A stretch of 64,000 nt of DNA from Streptacidiphilus sp. ASG 303 (GTDB taxonomy: Bacteria; Actinomycetota; Actinomycetes; Streptomycetales; Streptomycetaceae). This document shows positions 62,314 through 64,000 of this stretch, piece after piece. Within the stretch, counting starts at the first letter, position 1; each line of letters begins with the position of its first letter. The notes beneath the pieces were generated by a model. The model saw nothing but the letters and a program-made list of their open reading frames with translations, did no database searches and was not told where the DNA came from. The position numbers and the translations under genes were made by a program. The stretch lies in contig NZ_JAJLRA010000010.1 of NCBI RefSeq assembly GCF_020991365.1, forward strand, positions 1 through 64,000, written 5' to 3'.

Positions 62314-63507
62314 TCAGTCCTCCCAGTGGTGGGGGACGAAGACGGGCGCGGCCAGCACCACGGCGCGCGGCGGGGTGTCCAGCACCGGCCCGAAGACGTC
62401 GAACTGGCCCGCGGAGTGCCAGCTCATCAGGGTGCCGCCGTCGGTGCGGCCGATGCCGTAGACGCCGGTCCACAGCGTGTACCGGCCGCGCGGCAGCGGC
62501 AGCCGGGGGATGGTGCAGGTGACGGTGCGGTCCTCGCCGGTGAGCCGCACCTCGTGGCTGATCTGGAAGACCGGGCTGGCGGTCCCCTCGCTGACCCCGA
62601 GGTGGAGGGTGGCGTCGCCGCGGTAGTCGCCGCCGAGGTGCAGGTCGACGGTCATCGGCTCGTCGGTGAGGAGGTTCTCCCGGTCGGCGCCGCGGATCTC
62701 GTACTTGAGCAGCTGCAGCGGCTCGCCGGCGCGGGCGCCCGCCTCCGACTGGGCCTCGATGGAGTCGCGGTAGCCGGCCATGGCCTCGCGGATGCCGGCG
62801 TCGACCCGGACGGTGCCCTGCTCCAGCCACACGCCGCGGGTGCAGACGGACTCCACGGCGGGCAGGTCGTGGGAGACGAAGACCAGGGTGGTGCCCTGGT
62901 CGAGGACCTCGCGCATGCGGTCCAGGCAGCGCTGCTGGAAGACGGCGTCGCCGACCGCCAGCACCTCGTCGACGAGGAGGACGTGCGGCTCCAGGTAGGC
63001 GGCGACGGCGAAGCCGAGCCGCATCTGCATGCCGGAGGAGTAGAACTTCACCTGCCGGTCGATGGCGCCGCCGAGCCGGGCGAACTCCACGATGTCGTCG
63101 AACCGCCCGGCGACCTCGCGGCGCCGCAGGCCGAGCAGGGCGCCGAAGAGGTAGATGTTCTCCCGCCCCGTCAGGTCGGGGTGGATGCCGGCCCGGATCT
63201 CGATCAGGGCGCCGATGCGGCCGCGCACGTCGATGCCGCCCGCGTACGGGTACATGACCCGGGTCAGCATCTTCAGCAGGGTGGACTTGCCCGAGCCGTT
63301 GGAGCCGATCAGGCCGACGGACTCGCCGGGCCCGATGTGCAGGTTGACGTCCCGCAGCGCCCAGCGCCAGTCCTCGCCGCGCCGCCCGCGCAGGCGGCGG
63401 CCCGCCGCCTCGACCCGGTCGCGGAGCAGCATGCGCTGCTGGTCGGCGCGGAAGCGCTTCCAGACGTGCTCGGTGCGGATGGTCCCGTCGGGCAGCTCAC
63501 GCGACAT
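62314..63507 (-). CDS. ABC transporter ATP-binding protein for polysaccharide export (Wzt-like)
   Basis: 397 residues. Walker A GSNGSGKST (68-76), an ABC signature of the polysaccharide-exporter type (FYSSGMQMRLGFAVAAY), Walker B HVLLVDEVLAVGDAVF and the switch His in VFVSHDLPAVESV. After residue 260 comes a Wzt-type beta-sandwich (EPMTVDLHLGGDYRGDATLH, VSEGTASPVFQISHEVRLTG, RYTLWTGVYGIGRTDGGTLM), which in Wzt recognises the exported glycan. It energises export of a lipid-linked polysaccharide. The ATG lies inside the 3' end of the permease gene (11-base overlap). Confidence 0.94.
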   Translation of the reverse strand: MSRELPDGTIRTEHVWKRFRADQQRMLLRDRVEAAGRRLRGRRGEDWRWALRDVNLHIGPGESVGLIGSNGSGKSTLLKMLTRVMYPYAGGIDVRGRIGALIEIRAGIHPDLTGRENIYLFGALLGLRRREVAGRFDDIVEFARLGGAIDRQVKFYSSGMQMRLGFAVAAYLEPHVLLVDEVLAVGDAVFQQRCLDRMREVLDQGTTLVFVSHDLPAVESVCTRGVWLEQGTVRVDAGIREAMAGYRDSIEAQSEAGARAGEPLQLLKYEIRGADRENLLTDEPMTVDLHLGGDYRGDATLHLGVSEGTASPVFQISHEVRLTGEDRTVTCTIPRLPLPRGRYTLWTGVYGIGRTDGGTLMSWHSAGQFDVFGPVLDTPPRAVVLAAPVFVPHHWED

Positions 63508-64000
63508 CGGCGATCCCCGTCTCGAGCTTCTTGAAGATGAGGTAGCCGCCCACCAGGAAGACCACCGAGCTGGCGGCCGCGACGAGGGTCAGCCGGGCGT
63601 CGGGCGCGTCGCCGTACAGCAGCGCCCGGCGGTAGCCCTCGATGACCGCGCCCAGCGGGTTGAGGGCGACGTAGAGCTCCTGGAGGCGATGCGGGATCTT
63701 GGCGAGGGGGTAGGCGACCGGGGTGGCGAAGACGCCCATCTGCGTGATGATCGGCAGCAGGTGCCGGACGTCCCGCAGGTAGACCACGGCGACGGAGAGG
63801 ACCAGCGCCACGCCGTAGGTGAAGGCGAACTGGACCGCCAGCAGCGGCAGCACCCAGGCGGCGGTGGCGGCGGGCGCCGTCCAGAAGGCCAGGAACATCA
63901 CGCCGAGGACGCCGACGCCGATCAGCATGTCGACGGCGGCCACCAGCATGGTCGCCAGCGGGAAGACCTCGCGCGGGCAGTAGACCTTGTTGAGCAGGCT
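63497..64000 (-). CDS. ABC-2 polysaccharide export permease (Wzm/TagG-like), partial
   Basis: Only the C-terminal 167 residues are inside the window; the gene continues past 64000. The visible part begins SLLNKVYCPREVFPLATMLV and shows four to five hydrophobic segments (VDMLIGVGVLGVMFLAF, LLAVQFAFTYGVALVLSVAV, AVVYLRDVRHLLPIITQMGV, VVFLVGGYLIFKK). YLRDVRHLLPIITQ and the FATPVAYPLAKIPHRLQELY loop are typical of TagG/Wzm permeases. It pairs with the overlapping Wzt-like ATPase. Confidence 0.9.
   Translation of the reverse strand, partial: SLLNKVYCPREVFPLATMLVAAVDMLIGVGVLGVMFLAFWTAPAATAAWVLPLLAVQFAFTYGVALVLSVAVVYLRDVRHLLPIITQMGVFATPVAYPLAKIPHRLQELYVALNPLGAVIEGYRRALLYGDAPDARLTLVAAASSVVFLVGGYLIFKKLETGIADVA

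Noticed and set aside
1-64000. tRNA genes or prophage
   Set aside because: No cloverleaf-like sequences, integrase or phage structural genes were recognised by reading; a tRNAscan run would settle the tRNA point.

Overview
The window is very GC-rich actinomycete DNA, most likely Streptomyces or a close relative (Kitasatospora-like). The evidence is strong G/C bias at third codon positions, many GTG starts, a glycerol operon headed by a gylR-type IclR gene, DUF397 and NsdA-like regulators, and at the left edge the conserved leader of a leftward rRNA operon whose 16S gene lies just outside the window. No tRNA, phage or CRISPR was found. Most intervals are core or conserved actinobacterial genes. 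Scars of mobile elements lie at about 3.0-5.5 kb and 51.7-53.5 kb.

Layout. (1) 1-2.9 kb: rrn leader (minus), then the PTS genes crr (IIA-Glc) and ptsI (enzyme I). (2) 3.0-5.5 kb: a secreted GH3 hydrolase bracketed by two copies of an IS end that folds into a hairpin, an IS256-type fragment and a deleted IS5-like transposase. (3) 5.6-9.5 kb: acetoacetyl-CoA synthetase, a NADH-pyrophosphatase-like Nudix protein and homocysteine S-methyltransferase. (4) 9.7-14.9 kb: the glycerol regulon gylR-(decayed glpF)-glpK-glpD with two copies of an IclR-type operator. (5) 15.4-17.3 kb: a small membrane protein and gnd. (6) 17.4-24.9 kb: a leftward three-gene SMC/MukBEF-like (Mks) condensin operon, with four perfect 25-bp tandem repeats upstream and no nuclease subunit. 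(7) 25-31.9 kb: copper-storage-like protein, 5-oxoprolinase pxpABC, a BNR-repeat protein and a GT4 glycosyltransferase with a homopolymer frameshift. (8) 32-41.6 kb: two-domain TerD protein, YhgE/Pip-like membrane protein (second homopolymer frameshift), secreted lysozyme-like protein, TetR regulator, HEAT-repeat protein, a PAS/degenerate PP2C protein and an NsdA-like regulator. (9) 42-47 kb: APH-fold kinase, small conserved proteins and the PEP-dependent dihydroxyacetone kinase dhaKLM. (10) 47.2-64 kb: a surface-polysaccharide cluster containing a sugar epimerase, NeuD-like acyltransferase, O-antigen-ligase-like protein, initiating sugar transferase, two GT4 and one GT2 enzymes, two NodB deacetylases, a glutamate-racemase-like protein and an ABC glycan exporter (Wzt/Wzm). 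It is interrupted by an insertion island carrying an unusual MerR-alpha/beta hydrolase fusion.

How the genes fit together. Glycerol and dihydroxyacetone catabolism is covered by glpK/glpD and dhaKLM. DhaM would draw phosphate from PEP through the PtsI encoded here and an HPr encoded elsewhere. The cluster at the right end looks like a complete initiation, extension, modification and ABC-export route for a cell-surface glycan. The items most worth following up are the nuclease-less Mks operon with non-canonical ATPase motifs, the loss of glpF, the MerR-hydrolase fusion, the PAS/pseudophosphatase, the two poly-C frameshifts and the isolated AT-rich palindrome at 35.8 kb.
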